Assembly (NCBI GenBank): GCA_900315465.1
Contig: OMZF01000086.1
Span: 1 to 34,067, forward strand
DNA from: an uncultured Eubacteriales bacterium
GTDB lineage: Bacteria > Bacillota > Clostridia > Oscillospirales > Acutalibacteraceae
Direction: 5' to 3'
Length of the DNA stretch: 34,067 nucleotides
Shown: piece by piece, positions 23,016-31,698 of the stretch
Layout of the letters: each line of letters begins with the position of its first letter
How positions within the stretch are numbered: position 1 is the stretch's first letter
Notes under the pieces: generated by a model
What the model saw: only the letters and a program-made list of their open reading frames with translations
Database searches by the model: none
Told to the model about the DNA's origin: nothing
Position numbers and translations under genes: made by a program

Positions 23016-24851
23016 ATGTGCGGAATAGCAGGATGGTATGACAGTCAGCAGGATATGAAAGAAATGACAAATGTGCTGGGAGATATGTCTGAAAGTATGA
23101 AAAGGCGAGGGCCGGATGAAAGCGGAATGATGATAAAAAGTCCCGCAGCACTTATACACAGAAGGCTTGCCATAATTGATCCTGAAAACGGGAAACAGCC
23201 CATGACAGCCAAAACAAAAAACGGATATTGTACCATAGTATATAACGGAGAATTATATAATACGGATGAACTGAGGGAGGAACTGAAAGGTAAGGGATAT
23301 AAATTCAGTACACACAGTGATACGGAAGTCGTACTGTGTTCTTATGTATGCTGGGGGAAGGATTGTGTATACAAACTCAACGGTATATTTGCATTCGGAA
23401 TATGGGATGAAAGCAAAGGAACATTGATGATAGCGAGGGATCGTATCGGAGTAAAACCGCTGTTCTTTTATCAGTATAATGAAGGATTTATATTTGCAAG
23501 TGAGATAAAGACACTGCTTAAAAATCCCCTTGTACCGTCAAAGATAAATGAAGAAGGACTATGTGAATTATTTTTATTAGGGCCGGGGCGTACACAGGGT
23601 AACGGTATATTTTGCGGTATAAAAGAACTTTTGCCGGGAGAATATGCACTATATGACGGGAAAAAACTTCAGCGTACAAGATACTTTTTTCTCAAAGCAC
23701 ATGAACATACAGATTCTCCGGAGGACAGCATAAAAAGGGTAAGGGAACTTCTGACGGATTCCATTGAAAGACAGTTAGTATCGGATGTACCGCTGTTCTG
23801 TTTTTTGTCGGGAGGATTGGATTCGAGTATAATATCCTATGTAGCATCACAGTATTATAAGAGAAACGGAATGGGCAGGATAGACACCTATTCGGTGGAT
23901 TATACTGATAATGCGAAATACTTTCAGAAAAGTCTTTTTCAGCCCGATCCTGACAGTGAATTTATAGGTATAATCCAGCAGGCTATCGATTCAAAACATC
24001 ATAATGTAACCATAGATAATTACGACCTGTTTGCATCCCTTACAGAATCGACTTCAGCAAGAGATTTTCCGGGAATGGCGGATGTAGATTCATCATTGCT
24101 TTTATTTTGCAGAAAGATAAGAGAAGATTTCAAAGTAGGATTATCGGGAGAATGTGCAGATGAACTTTTCGGAGGCTATCCGTGGTATCATAACAGAGAA
24201 ATACTTTTTGAAAATACGTTCCCATGGTCACGCTCGCTTGACATAAGAAGAACAATATTAAAAGAGGGATTACTTCCAAAAGGCGAGGAATATGTATATC
24301 AGAAATACTCCGATACCTGCAATAATACCGAAAAATTAAAGACAGATTCACCTCTTGAAGCGAGAATGAGGGAAATGTTTTCTCTCAATTACTATTGGTT
24401 TATGCAGAATCTGCTTGAAAGGAAAGACCGTATGTCTATGTATAACGGTCTTGAAGTGCGAGTGCCGTTCTGTGATTACAGGATAGTTGACTATGCCTTT
24501 AATATGCCATGGAGCATAAAGGCATTAAACGGCAGGGAAAAGGGGATAGTGCGTGCGGCATTCAGAGGACTTCTGCCTGATGAAATAATAGACCGCAAAA
24601 AAAGCCCCTATCCCAAGACTCATAATCCGCTGTATTTTGAGCTTTGCTGCAATAAGGTAAGAGAGATATGCAGGGATACAAATTCCCCTCTGTATGATAT
24701 TCTGAATTTTGAGGGAGTAGAATCAATAGCACGAGAGCCTGATAAAATATCATCCCCGTGGTACGGACAGCTTATGAAAGCACCTCAGATAATGGCATAT
24801 ATAATACAGTTGGACTACTGGTTCAGAAAATATAAAGTGCAAATAGTATAA
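23016..24851 (+). CDS. asnB: Asparagine synthetase (glutamine-hydrolysing)
   Basis: Makes asparagine from aspartate, ATP and glutamine. The 611-residue protein has Cys2 as glutaminase nucleophile (MCGIAG), the class II amidotransferase motifs RRGPDESG, HRRLAIID and VYNGELYN, and a C-terminal synthetase domain with the ATP pyrophosphatase loop SGGLDSS (from S265), the SGECADELFGGY motif and a terminal LERKDRMSMYNGLEVRVPF. AGGTGAT precedes ATG 23016. It follows ylbJ by 22 bases and may be cotranscribed with it. The Bacillus subtilis paralog AsnO (YisO) is sporulation-linked, so a developmental role is conceivable but only inferred. Confidence 0.95.
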   Translation: MCGIAGWYDSQQDMKEMTNVLGDMSESMKRRGPDESGMMIKSPAALIHRRLAIIDPENGKQPMTAKTKNGYCTIVYNGELYNTDELREELKGKGYKFSTHSDTEVVLCSYVCWGKDCVYKLNGIFAFGIWDESKGTLMIARDRIGVKPLFFYQYNEGFIFASEIKTLLKNPLVPSKINEEGLCELFLLGPGRTQGNGIFCGIKELLPGEYALYDGKKLQRTRYFFLKAHEHTDSPEDSIKRVRELLTDSIERQLVSDVPLFCFLSGGLDSSIISYVASQYYKRNGMGRIDTYSVDYTDNAKYFQKSLFQPDPDSEFIGIIQQAIDSKHHNVTIDNYDLFASLTESTSARDFPGMADVDSSLLLFCRKIREDFKVGLSGECADELFGGYPWYHNREILFENTFPWSRSLDIRRTILKEGLLPKGEEYVYQKYSDTCNNTEKLKTDSPLEARMREMFSLNYYWFMQNLLERKDRMSMYNGLEVRVPFCDYRIVDYAFNMPWSIKALNGREKGIVRAAFRGLLPDEIIDRKKSPYPKTHNPLYFELCCNKVREICRDTNSPLYDILNFEGVESIAREPDKISSPWYGQLMKAPQIMAYIIQLDYWFRKYKVQIV

Positions 24852-24869
24852 ATAAGCATTCTTTGAGAT

Positions 24870-25547
24870 CTATTTTGATTTGTAAACAAACAGTTCATTG
24901 TTGCTGTTGCATAAGGCTAAAAAAACATCATTGGGATTTCCGATGTTTTGTGATTTGAGCTGTTTTTTGAGCCAGATCTCGTCAAGAGCTATTCTTTTGA
25001 GGTTTTCTTTCATAATTCTGCCGTCCATAATAAGCTCGGTATAGATTTCCTCTTTTTCGGGAGAAATCCCCAGATCCTCAGGCTGAACAGGACGTTTTGA
25101 ACTTACGGGGAGAATAGTAAGCTTACCGTTATATTCATATACAGCGGTAGAAATATCATTGATATTAAAATATCCTTCCTGACGGCAAAGAAGAAGAAAT
25201 TCGCTGAGTTCGATCTTAGCTTTTTTCATATTTTCACGATATAGTTTACCGTCGTTCATAATGATAGTGGGTGTGCCGTTGATGTATTTTCGTGTTTGTG
25301 GGAATTTTCGTGTGATAAAGCTGAGTGTGACGGTCACAGCACCGAATACTATCATGGCGATAACAGGTTTCCACCACGGTTTATCAAGTGTGGTAGCAAA
25401 TTCCGCACCAATAGAACCGAGAGTTATTCCGGTTATATAATCGAATAATTCGAGTTGAGAAATTTGTTTGTGTCCTATCATTTTTGCAATTATGAAAAGT
25501 AAAAGTGCAGATAGCAGTGAAGCGATAATTACTTTCAGAATTTCCAT
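24870..25547 (-). CDS. DUF421 (YetF-type) membrane protein
   Basis: A 225-residue protein with three N-terminal helices (about residues 5-85) containing LELFDYITGITLGSIGAEFA, then NGTPTIIMNDGKL and a soluble domain with the family pattern IELSEFLLLCRQEGYFNINDI and DEIWLKKQL. These are features of DUF421 proteins; paralogs occur in spore formers, some within mobile spoVA operons affecting spore resistance. Function at molecular level is unknown. The gene converges on asnB with only 18 bases between stops and no visible terminator. Confidence 0.9.
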   Translation of the reverse strand: MEILKVIIASLLSALLLFIIAKMIGHKQISQLELFDYITGITLGSIGAEFATTLDKPWWKPVIAMIVFGAVTVTLSFITRKFPQTRKYINGTPTIIMNDGKLYRENMKKAKIELSEFLLLCRQEGYFNINDISTAVYEYNGKLTILPVSSKRPVQPEDLGISPEKEEIYTELIMDGRIMKENLKRIALDEIWLKKQLKSQNIGNPNDVFLALCNSNNELFVYKSK

Positions 25548-25660
25548 ATGATACCTCCGTTTTTTATATTATGTACGTTTTTTGAGTGTTGTATTCTGTA
25601 TTGTGACAAATGTATAAACGGATAAAAATAAGCATAGTATTTTCAGGGAGGTATGCAGAA

Positions 25661-26101
25661 ATGATACAGAGCAGACGAGTTGAGGCAATGGCGTTATTAA
25701 AGGGAGGAGAGAAATTTCCTCTGATTTGCGGACAGGTATTCTTCTTTCAGACAAGAAAAGGTGTAATAGTAAGGGCGAAAATTTCACACCTGCCAGATAC
25801 AAAAGCTATGTTTTACGGTTTTCATATACACGAAGGCGGAAGCTGTGAGGGTGAAGGTTTTCCGAAAACGGGAGGGCATTATGATATGGAGAATAATCCC
25901 CATCCCGAACATATGGGGGATATGCCTCCTTTGATTTCAAGTTCGGGAGAGGCATATATGGAATTTCTGACAAACCGTTTTTGTTTACGGGAAATTATAG
26001 GTAAAACGGTTGTAATTCATGGAGGTACGGATGATTTCCGTACACAGCCTTCAGGTGATGCAGGAGAAAAAATCGCCTGCGGTGTTATAAAATATGCATA
26101 A
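25661..26101 (+). CDS. Cu/Zn superoxide dismutase-family protein without signal peptide
   Basis: A 146-residue protein of the SodC family. Copper-ligand positions are present: H55 and H57 (GFHIHE), bridging H73 (GGHY) and H120 (VIHGG). Zinc ligands H81, H84 and D87 are in HPEHMGD. C62 and C140 form the expected disulfide pair, and R127 is in RTQPSG. ATG 25661 is chosen because GGGAGG (25646-25651) precedes it; the open frame upstream runs over that site. Bacterial SodC is normally exported, but neither start gives a signal peptide, so the protein appears cytosolic. Activity in an anaerobe is untested. A DUF421 gene is divergent and a 57-codon gene follows. Confidence 0.85.
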   Translation: MIQSRRVEAMALLKGGEKFPLICGQVFFFQTRKGVIVRAKISHLPDTKAMFYGFHIHEGGSCEGEGFPKTGGHYDMENNPHPEHMGDMPPLISSSGEAYMEFLTNRFCLREIIGKTVVIHGGTDDFRTQPSGDAGEKIACGVIKYA

Positions 26102-26139
26102 AGAAAAAATATCTGTCCATAATAAACAGGGGTGATAAT

Positions 26140-26313
26140 ATGTCAAAACAGGGAAAGAAAAAACATGATAAGGTGAATGAACAAAAAGAACTTCACAAAC
26201 ACTCTTATCAATGCGAAAAGCCAATATCAACAGCATATCCTGAAGAATATAATGATCTTGCAAGGGATAATATAGAAAACGATATTCCGGCAGCGGATCT
26301 TGAGGATATTTAA
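26140..26313 (+). CDS. 57-residue hydrophilic protein of unknown function
   Basis: A short ORF starts at ATG 26140 behind GGGGTGAT (26130-26137) and ends at TAA 26311-26313, 38 bases after the SodC-like gene and before a terminator. The product begins MSKQGKKKHDKVNEQKELHK, then a single cysteine and an acidic end (NIENDIPAADLEDI). The basic head and acidic tail resemble small spore- or coat-associated proteins only in a general way. No family is recognised. Confidence 0.65.
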   Translation: MSKQGKKKHDKVNEQKELHKHSYQCEKPISTAYPEEYNDLARDNIENDIPAADLEDI

Positions 26314-26332
26314 TGTAGTATTTCAGTATGAC

Positions 26333-26382
26333 AAAAACGGGAAAACGCAAGTGATTTGTAATTTCCCGTTTTCGTTATTTTT
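26333..26382 (+). terminator. Intrinsic terminator after the 57-codon gene
   Basis: AAAACGGGAAA (about 26334-26344) pairs with TTTCCCGTTTT (26362-26372) around a 17-base loop, followed by CGTTATTTTT. The A-rich 5' side means it can also act on the minus strand. Confidence 0.8.
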
Positions 26383-26444
26383 CTGTAAAGTATATAAAAC
26401 ATTTTTGGGAAATGCGTTTAGTTAAAAATAATAAAAAACAGAAA

Positions 26445-26513
26445 AAAGTGATTATAATATTGTCACTTTATAAACTACGATTTGTTGACATATAACTAAA
26501 ACGTATGTAAAAT
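26445..26513 (+). promoter_or_regulatory. Promoter and palindrome ahead of the 1328-residue surface protein
   Basis: TTGACA (26485-26490) and TAAAAT (26508-26513), spacing 17, form a near-consensus promoter 67 bases before the start codon. Just upstream is a perfect inverted repeat AAAGTGA (26445-26451) / TCACTTT (26463-26469) with an 11-base centre that contains TATAAT, a possible operator over a second promoter. Confidence 0.65.
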
Positions 26514-26579
26514 ATAGGTAGTTGAATAATTTTTGTATTATTTAAACTGAGAAAATAATAATGAAAGGATATGTTCAGT

Positions 26580-29500
26580 ATGAAATCAAGAAACATTGCA
26601 AGAATACTTGCAGCATTGGTTTCGGCAGCGGTGATAATGCCATCGGCAACGCTTTCATATATACCGGTATCAGCAGCAGTATCCGCAAACGCATCATGGA
26701 ACGTAAGTGTCGGAACGGAATCAGATTCAATACCTTCATATGCATTGGAAGCATTTGAAAGAGCGTCTATGAGTTACAGCGGAGGAAAGCTTACACCTCT
26801 TGCCTGCTATGGTCAGCAGGTAGTGGCAGGAATGAATTATGCATTTATCTGCCGTTTATCTGTGCCGGGAGGAGAAGATGTTCTTAAAAAAGTCATTGTT
26901 TATGATGATCTGGAAAGTGACTCCATTATCTCGAGTGTTGATGATTTCGATCTTAACGATTATGCAAAGGATAATTATTATGAATTGCCGGAGTATCCTG
27001 TAAACGGAGGCATGGAGGTAATAACTGATCTTTCAAAGTGTGAATTGCCGGACGAGGTAAAGGATACGTTTGACAGTATATTTGAAGGTATGTGCGGTGC
27101 AAGTATCGTTCCTATTGCGTATCTTGGCAAACAGACGACAAGTTCAGGTACTGATTATGCAATACTTTGTCAAACCAGTGCAGTTGTACCGGAACCGGAT
27201 TACTATATTGATGTATTGATTATCCATCAGAATCCCGACGGACAGGCATATTCAAAGAGCAACTATTCAATACTCGGCACAAGAACAGCTTATCCTGTTT
27301 TCGATGGCAATCTTACATATGAGTACAACGGAAATTCGTCTTCAAAAAGCGGATATGCACAGGGTACAATAAAGCTTACAGCTGATAACGATGCAACATA
27401 TAAGATCTATTGGGCAGATGAAAACAAAGCACTTGATGGTTTCTATCCTATAGCGGAATTAAAAATGAAATCTGGTGAAACAAAGAGTGTAAGTATGGGT
27501 TATCATACAGTTATTCCTGCAAAGGCAACAAGACTTATAGCTACAACAACAGATTCACTGTATACATCAGATGCATATTCTGTATGCGATATTAAGCCTG
27601 ATAAACGATTTAACTCTTACAGCGGGGAGCTTCTGTATTCATTCAGTACATATTCTGATATTCATATTGATAAAGGCAGCCTTTGGTATGTAGATGCGGA
27701 AAAGAATTTTAAACAAGCATTGAATTACAGCACAGGTAAGAATGTAGATTATATTATTGTATCAGGTGACTGTGTTACAAACGACTCCGGGCCTGATAAA
27801 GAGTGGGATGCATACGCAAAGATACTCAGCAAGAGTGATTATGTAAATCCGATATGGGAATCTGACGGAAATCATGATTTGCGTCAGGGAGTAGAAAGCG
27901 GACTTAAATCCTTTATAAAGGGCTCAGGTACAGACGGTTCACAAAGCGGAAAATCCTATTTCTATATGGAAGAAGAAAAAACAGGAGATATTTTCCTTTT
28001 CATGTCGCTTGAAATGAATAAAGCTCCCAATAAGGCTGATGAATTCTCAGATGAACAGATTGCATGGGCAACAAAGATAATAGAAGATAATTATCAGAAT
28101 AAAAATATATTCCTTGTTCAGCATTCACCTATAGAAGGTTTTGGTGCAGGTGACAGAATGAGTAAGCCTTACTATAGCGGAATGCTCAATCCTGATGACA
28201 GTTCAACAAAGAAATTCAAAGCACTGCTAAAAAAATATCCGAATATAGTATTCCTTTCAGGTCACACACATCAAGATTTTGTAATGGATTATAACTATTC
28301 TGATGAAAACGGAACTGCTGCAAATATGATACATACCCCGTCACTTGCAGGTTCAACAATGCCTGATTCCTCAGATACAGGACTTGAGAGAAATGGAGGA
28401 AAAGGCTTCAATTCACAGGGATATTATGTAGAAGTATATGAAAACGAGATAGTGTTCTACGGTGCAAATATCACAGATGAGAAGATATATCCGCAGTACA
28501 GCTATATCATGGAAGGTTCACGTGATAAATTCAGTCCTGTAAATCCCGAAGAAACCAAACCTTATGTTGAATCTCAGCTTGTAGATTCTACTGCAGAACT
28601 TACAAAGGTTGCATCAATTCTTTCAAGCAGCTATAAATATGCATCATATGACAGCTATCAGGCACTGAAAAAACTTTATTATAAACATAAGAATGAAGTA
28701 TTTATACTGCAAAGCGTCATTGATGAATTTGAAGAACTTATAAAAGAGCTTTCCAAATACACAGGGGATACTTATTATTCATTATATGACACATATTATT
28801 TTGTAAACAATTATGACTGGAGCAGTGTTTATGCATATGCATGGACAGGTTCAAGTAAAAATGCAGAATGGCCGGGTGTAAAACTGAGCAAAGTCGGTGT
28901 AAATTCTGATAACAAGGATGTATATGCTGTTAAATTCAATAATGCAGGCGAATATGAAAATCTTATATTCGATGTCGGCAGCAATTCAAAACAGACAGTT
29001 GATATTGCCCTTTCAAAGTATCAGTATAATGGTTTTTATATCGGAGGTACAGATAACGGCAAATACACAGTAAAGAATTTTGAATACGACCCGACTGGAA
29101 AAGATAAGCTTGCACTCCTTTATTATGTAACAGACGATCATGACTGGAGTGATATAGACAGCTTCTTTGAATGTGGCAGCGATGGTATTTACAGAGCAAG
29201 CTTTGAAGCAACGAGCAATAAATCATTTAGTTTCAGTCTGTATAATAAGACATCAGGAAAATATTATACACTGTCAGAAAGTGTCAAACTGGCATTTGAG
29301 GGCGGCAAAAGTGAAGTTGTTACTCTGGAAGAACACAGTTCAAGAGGCAAGAGCGTAACAATTTCAGGTCTTTCAGCAGGAGATAAGGTAGATATAGAAT
29401 ATAATCCGGGTACAAATAAAGTAACAGTTACCTGTGGAGAAGACATACCTGAACTTGTAAACACTTCAACAATGGAGAATGACGGAATCTATATAGGTGA

Positions 29501-30566
29501 GAAGATAACAGTAAATTGTTCTGCAAAGGGCGGACAGGGGAATTACACATATACTGCTTCATATAAGAGAGTAGAAACTGATGAATTCATATCCGCAGAA
29601 GTTGTAAATAATAAAGTAGTTATCACACCTGAAACAGCAGGAATGTATGACCTTTGTATTATAGTAACAGACAGTTCAGGCACAGTTGTTCCGCTTCACA
29701 CTAACTTTACAGTATCCGCACAGCTTAAAAACACTTCAACATTGGATAAATCTTCAATAACTGTTGGTGAATCTGTAAATGTAAACTGTTCAGCAGAAGG
29801 AGGAACAGCACCTTACAAATATGCATTTATGAGCAGACTTTCAGGTACAACAAGCTGGAAAGTAATAGGCACAAAATATGGTACATCTGCTGTAGAAAAA
29901 TTCACAGCCACAAAGGGCGGTACGTATGAAATTCTTGCAAGCATAAAAGATGCCACAGGAAAGACCGCAGCAAAGAAATTCATCGTAACAGTCACAGACC
30001 CGTCTGTACTTGTAAGCAAATCTACGATAAATACTGAAAATGCAACCTGCGGAACAAAGATAATACTTACAGGTGCAGCAGAGGGAGGAGCATCACCTTA
30101 CCTCTACACATATCAGTATCAGAAACCCGATAAGTCATCATGGATAACACTTGGCGAGAAATACGGCACAGAACCGTCCGCTAATTTCACACCTAAGACA
30201 GCAGGAACATATAAGGCACGTGTTCTTGTAAAAGATGCTAATGGCAAGATTCAGTCAAGTGCATTTACAATTACAATTACAGGACAGATTCTTGAAAACA
30301 AGTCTGTAATAAGTGCATGGGGAATAAATGTAAACGGTTCAGTAACTGTCACAGCAAAGACAAACGGTGGAACAACTCCGTTCTATTATACATACGAGTA
30401 TAAGAAATCAGGAGATACAAAGTGGACTACTATAGGCAAGAGAAATTCAACAAATACAAAGTCAACTGTCACATTAAAGGAAGCAGGCGAATATGAAGTA
30501 AAATCGCTTATAAAAGATGCAAGCGGCTTTGTAACATCAAAAATATTTAAAGTAACAGTTTCATAA
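26580..30566 (+). CDS. Secreted modular protein: cystatin-like repeats, phosphoesterase, CBM26-like module, Ig-like repeats
   Basis: A 1328-residue exported protein. ATG 26580 is chosen over 26571 because AAAGGA (26564-26569) fits it. The signal peptide covers about residues 1-38 (ILAALVSAAVIMPSATLSYI...AAVSA). Two related segments follow near 60-130 and 165-235; the first has QQVVAGMNYAF, the QxVxG pattern of cystatins. A calcineurin-type phosphoesterase lies at about 350-600 with SDIHID, GDCVTND, GNHD, VQHSP and GHTH all intact. A CBM26-like starch-binding module is at about 735-825 (FVNNYDWSSVYAYAW...EWPG), a weaker similar module at 845-950, and four Ig-like repeats of about 92 residues start near 958, 1049, 1144 and 1238. 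No LPXTG, SLH or dockerin is visible. It may act on phosphorylated or starch-associated substrates at the cell surface; this is inference. Confidence 0.85.
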   Translation: MKSRNIARILAALVSAAVIMPSATLSYIPVSAAVSANASWNVSVGTESDSIPSYALEAFERASMSYSGGKLTPLACYGQQVVAGMNYAFICRLSVPGGEDVLKKVIVYDDLESDSIISSVDDFDLNDYAKDNYYELPEYPVNGGMEVITDLSKCELPDEVKDTFDSIFEGMCGASIVPIAYLGKQTTSSGTDYAILCQTSAVVPEPDYYIDVLIIHQNPDGQAYSKSNYSILGTRTAYPVFDGNLTYEYNGNSSSKSGYAQGTIKLTADNDATYKIYWADENKALDGFYPIAELKMKSGETKSVSMGYHTVIPAKATRLIATTTDSLYTSDAYSVCDIKPDKRFNSYSGELLYSFSTYSDIHIDKGSLWYVDAEKNFKQALNYSTGKNVDYIIVSGDCVTNDSGPDKEWDAYAKILSKSDYVNPIWESDGNHDLRQGVESGLKSFIKGSGTDGSQSGKSYFYMEEEKTGDIFLFMSLEMNKAPNKADEFSDEQIAWATKIIEDNYQNKNIFLVQHSPIEGFGAGDRMSKPYYSGMLNPDDSSTKKFKALLKKYPNIVFLSGHTHQDFVMDYNYSDENGTAANMIHTPSLAGSTMPDSSDTGLERNGGKGFNSQGYYVEVYENEIVFYGANITDEKIYPQYSYIMEGSRDKFSPVNPEETKPYVESQLVDSTAELTKVASILSSSYKYASYDSYQALKKLYYKHKNEVFILQSVIDEFEELIKELSKYTGDTYYSLYDTYYFVNNYDWSSVYAYAWTGSSKNAEWPGVKLSKVGVNSDNKDVYAVKFNNAGEYENLIFDVGSNSKQTVDIALSKYQYNGFYIGGTDNGKYTVKNFEYDPTGKDKLALLYYVTDDHDWSDIDSFFECGSDGIYRASFEATSNKSFSFSLYNKTSGKYYTLSESVKLAFEGGKSEVVTLEEHSSRGKSVTISGLSAGDKVDIEYNPGTNKVTVTCGEDIPELVNTSTMENDGIYIGEKITVNCSAKGGQGNYTYTASYKRVETDEFISAEVVNNKVVITPETAGMYDLCIIVTDSSGTVVPLHTNFTVSAQLKNTSTLDKSSITVGESVNVNCSAEGGTAPYKYAFMSRLSGTTSWKVIGTKYGTSAVEKFTATKGGTYEILASIKDATGKTAAKKFIVTVTDPSVLVSKSTINTENATCGTKIILTGAAEGGASPYLYTYQYQKPDKSSWITLGEKYGTEPSANFTPKTAGTYKARVLVKDANGKIQSSAFTITITGQILENKSVISAWGINVNGSVTVTAKTNGGTTPFYYTYEYKKSGDTKWTTIGKRNSTNTKSTVTLKEAGEYEVKSLIKDASGFVTSKIFKVTVS

Positions 30567-30576
30567 TGACCTTTGA

Positions 30577-30612
30577 ACAGCTGTCGCAGATAATGCGGCG
30601 GCTGTATTTTTA
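30577..30612 (+). terminator. Intrinsic terminator after the surface protein gene
   Basis: ACAGCTGTCGCA (30577-30588) pairs with TGCGGCGGCTGT (30594-30605; two G-U pairs) around a 5-base loop, then ATTTTTAT. Confidence 0.85.
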
Positions 30613-30614
30613 TG

Positions 30615-30643
30615 TTGACATAAAGTGGGGATATTTGTAAAAT
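30615..30643 (+). promoter_or_regulatory. Promoter for the ATP-grasp gene
   Basis: TTGACA (30615-30620) and TAAAAT (30638-30643), spacing 17. It starts directly after the preceding terminator, 32 bases ahead of the start codon at 30675. Confidence 0.75.
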
Positions 30644-30674
30644 AATAGAAGAAATAATTGTTGGAGGCTTATTT

Positions 30675-31685
30675 ATGAGAATATGGTTTAATCATTGGTT
30701 CAGTACGGCATATTATCTGATAGAGTTTATGAAAAAGGACAGTATAGAAGATCTGACATTCATAGGCACAAACAGAAACAGCAACGCAGTATACTTTTTA
30801 AAAACGGATGAAAACTATACAGAGCCGCAGGGCAAAACAGCAGAAGAATATGTAGATAACTGTGTTAAGTTTTGCAGAGAAAAGAAAATAGATGTTTTCG
30901 TTCCGAGGAATTACCTGACAGATGTGGTGAAATATCAGGAAAAATTTGAGGCTGAGGGAGTAAAGCTATTTGCAAATAAAAACAAGGAATTAATGGAAAT
31001 AGTTGACGATAAAATAAAGACGTATGACTTTTTCGTTTCAAATGGAATAGATTGTATACCTGTTGTGAGGACAGCACATAACATTGACGAATTTATTGAT
31101 TTTTACAATGAACTGAAAAGTGATGATATAAGACTTTGTTATAAATTGGTCATTGACGAAGGTGCAAGGAGTTTCAGAGTTATAGATGACAAACTGGAAA
31201 CATCAAGAGGGCTTTTTGAAGCACCCGGAATGAAAGTGACCTTTGAAACAGCAATAAAAGTTCTGAGGAATTATGATTTTTCTGTTCCTGTACTTATAAT
31301 GCCGTATCTCAGCGGAGTAGAGATAAGTGCAGATTGTCTGAAAACCGAAAGCGGCAATATTATAATCCCACGCTATAAGACAGGCGGACGATATTCTGAG
31401 ATAAGATTTGATAAATCAGTCATGGCAGAATGTGAAAAAATAATGGAACTGCTTGATTTTGATATGCCTATGAATATACAATTTCGTATGCAGGGAGATA
31501 AAATGTTTTTATTGGAGATAAATCCGAGAATGTCTGGAGGACTTATGTATTCTGTGGAGGCAACAGGAATAAATATCCCGTCGATAGCACTCAATAAATT
31601 GCTTGGTAAAAATGTATCATGGAAATATCCCGATTTTGACAGAAAGGTTGTTTCATATATTGAAACACCACTTAGTCTTGGCTGA
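30675..31685 (+). CDS. ATP-grasp superfamily enzyme
   Basis: A 336-residue cytosolic protein with the three-part ATP-grasp layout: an N-terminal domain ending in DVFVPRN, a small lid domain around DDKIKTYDFFVSNGI and YKLVIDEGARSF, and a C-terminal core with the Mg-binding FLLEINPRMSGG near residue 280. These enzymes usually join a carboxylate to an amine, thiol or similar nucleophile through an acyl phosphate. It resembles carbamoyl-phosphate-synthase-like ATP-grasp proteins, but no substrate can be read out. GGAGG precedes the ATG at 30675. A membrane-anchored protein of unknown function follows 13 bases after the stop, so they form an operon. Confidence 0.82.
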   Translation: MRIWFNHWFSTAYYLIEFMKKDSIEDLTFIGTNRNSNAVYFLKTDENYTEPQGKTAEEYVDNCVKFCREKKIDVFVPRNYLTDVVKYQEKFEAEGVKLFANKNKELMEIVDDKIKTYDFFVSNGIDCIPVVRTAHNIDEFIDFYNELKSDDIRLCYKLVIDEGARSFRVIDDKLETSRGLFEAPGMKVTFETAIKVLRNYDFSVPVLIMPYLSGVEISADCLKTESGNIIIPRYKTGGRYSEIRFDKSVMAECEKIMELLDFDMPMNIQFRMQGDKMFLLEINPRMSGGLMYSVEATGINIPSIALNKLLGKNVSWKYPDFDRKVVSYIETPLSLG

Positions 31686-31698
31686 AAGGGGAATTACA

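Noticed and set aside
25610..25660. Upstream extension of the SodC-like protein as a signal peptide
   Set aside because: The added residues are not a signal peptide and cover the ribosome binding site for ATG 25661.
29455..30566. DNA repeats in the 3' part of the surface protein gene as a CRISPR or satellite array
   Set aside because: The repetition is at protein level (four Ig-like domains of about 92 residues) with diverged DNA, not identical short repeats with spacers.
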